Below, piece after piece: positions 5,784 to 6,234 of a stretch of DNA of 6,234 bases (its first letter is position 1; each line of letters opens with the position of its first letter). The notes beneath the pieces were generated by a model. The model had not been told where the DNA came from. It saw nothing but the letters and a program-made list of their open reading frames with translations, and did no database searches. The position numbers and the translations under genes were made by a program. This stretch comes from Ignavibacteriales bacterium (lineage in GTDB: Bacteria > Bacteroidota > Ignavibacteria > Ignavibacteriales > Ignavibacteriaceae): positions 1 through 6,234 of the forward strand of contig DAIERC010000260.1 of the NCBI GenBank assembly GCA_027347125.1, given 5' to 3'.

Positions 5784-6234
5784 ATGAATGACTCCGAGAA
5801 TATTAAGGTAAAACGTAATCTTACGGCACTTGTTGAATTCAGCCGGATTATCAACTCCAGTCTCGATTTAGAATTTATACTTAATAATGTGCTTCTCACT
5901 TGTATGGGCAAGTTTCTTTCAACCAAAGGCGCAATTGCCTTAAACATTGAAGGAAACCTGGTTCACAAAGCCTCCAAAGGCCTGCCGCCGGAATTAATTC
6001 AAAACTTTCCTTCGCTTATTGCTGAACAAAAAAATTTGGAAAGCGCAGAGTTTAAAAATTATCTCGCGCAATCAAAACTTGTTGTTGTAGAAAAAATTAG
6101 TTCATCAGACGAATGTTTAGGAATAGTTTGTCTTGGCGAAAAATTGAATAAAACTACTTTTACAAATGATGACCTTGAATTTCTTAAAACCATACTTAAC
6201 ATTTCCGCTTCGGCAATTCAGAATTCGATTGTTA
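5784..6234 (+). CDS. GAF-domain signalling protein, 3' end cut by window edge
   Basis: An ATG one base after the kinase stop opens a frame of 150 residues to the window end without a stop. The sequence MNDSENIKVKRNLTALVEFS leads into a GAF-like domain: an amphipathic helix with INSSLDLEFILNNVLLTCMG (24-41), strands GAIALNIEGNLVHKASKG (49-66), then CLGIVCLGEKLNKTTFTNDD (111-130) and the closing helix LEFLKTILNISASAIQNS, which fits a C-terminal GAF boundary. GAF domains bind small ligands or mediate dimerisation; the output domain lies beyond the window. Given the context, a second SpoIIE phosphatase is most plausible, with a histidine kinase or GGDEF domain as alternatives. No Shine-Dalgarno site is evident, so translation probably depends on coupling to the kinase gene. 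There is no membrane segment in the part seen. Confidence 0.85.
   Translation, partial: MNDSENIKVKRNLTALVEFSRIINSSLDLEFILNNVLLTCMGKFLSTKGAIALNIEGNLVHKASKGLPPELIQNFPSLIAEQKNLESAEFKNYLAQSKLVVVEKISSSDECLGIVCLGEKLNKTTFTNDDLEFLKTILNISASAIQNSIV

Overview
The window is AT-rich bacterial DNA with two signalling modules in tandem on the + strand and one partial gene on the - strand at the left edge. The sequence resembles the Ignavibacteria/Chlorobi side of Bacteroidota: low G+C, Lys/Asn/Ile/Phe-rich proteins, an ECF sigma/anti-sigma pair and SpoIIE-type partner switching. AGGAG-like ribosome sites precede several genes, which argues against classical Bacteroidia, where Shine-Dalgarno use is rare. The taxon is an inference from style only; no rRNA or marker gene is present.

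Layout. 1-294 (-): the first 98 residues of a STAS-domain anti-sigma-factor antagonist that runs off the left edge. 295-470: a divergent control region with a consensus TTGACA element and, just upstream of the sigma gene, GGAAC-N16-CGTC, the classic shape of an ECF-sigma promoter. 471-1067 (+): an ECF sigma factor. 1064-2638 (+): a single-pass membrane anti-sigma factor, overlapping the sigma gene by ATGA, with no zinc ligands and an unusually large extracytoplasmic part. 2646-2687: a strong, long hairpin that probably ends this operon. 2688-2908: the upstream region of the second operon. 2909-5017 (+): an 8-TM/GAF/SpoIIE PP2C phosphatase. 4984-5352 (+): a STAS antagonist. About 5339-5782 (+): an RsbW-like serine kinase/anti-sigma factor. 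5784 to the end (+): a GAF-domain protein cut by the window edge.

How the genes work together. The first operon looks like a transmembrane envelope-stress switch: the anti-sigma factor holds the ECF sigma factor at the membrane and releases it on a periplasmic cue, and the sigma factor probably activates its own promoter. The second operon has the parts of an RsbU/RsbV/RsbW-type partner switch: kinase phosphorylates STAS protein, the membrane phosphatase dephosphorylates it, and the free STAS protein sequesters the kinase. The four genes overlap or abut, so they are probably translated together. No sigma-B/sigma-F-type target is visible, so what the switch controls is open. No mobile element, CRISPR array, tRNA or rRNA was seen. 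The gene families are known; the less ordinary points are the large anti-sigma ectodomain, the possible leaderless autoregulated sigma start, and a partner switch without a visible target.
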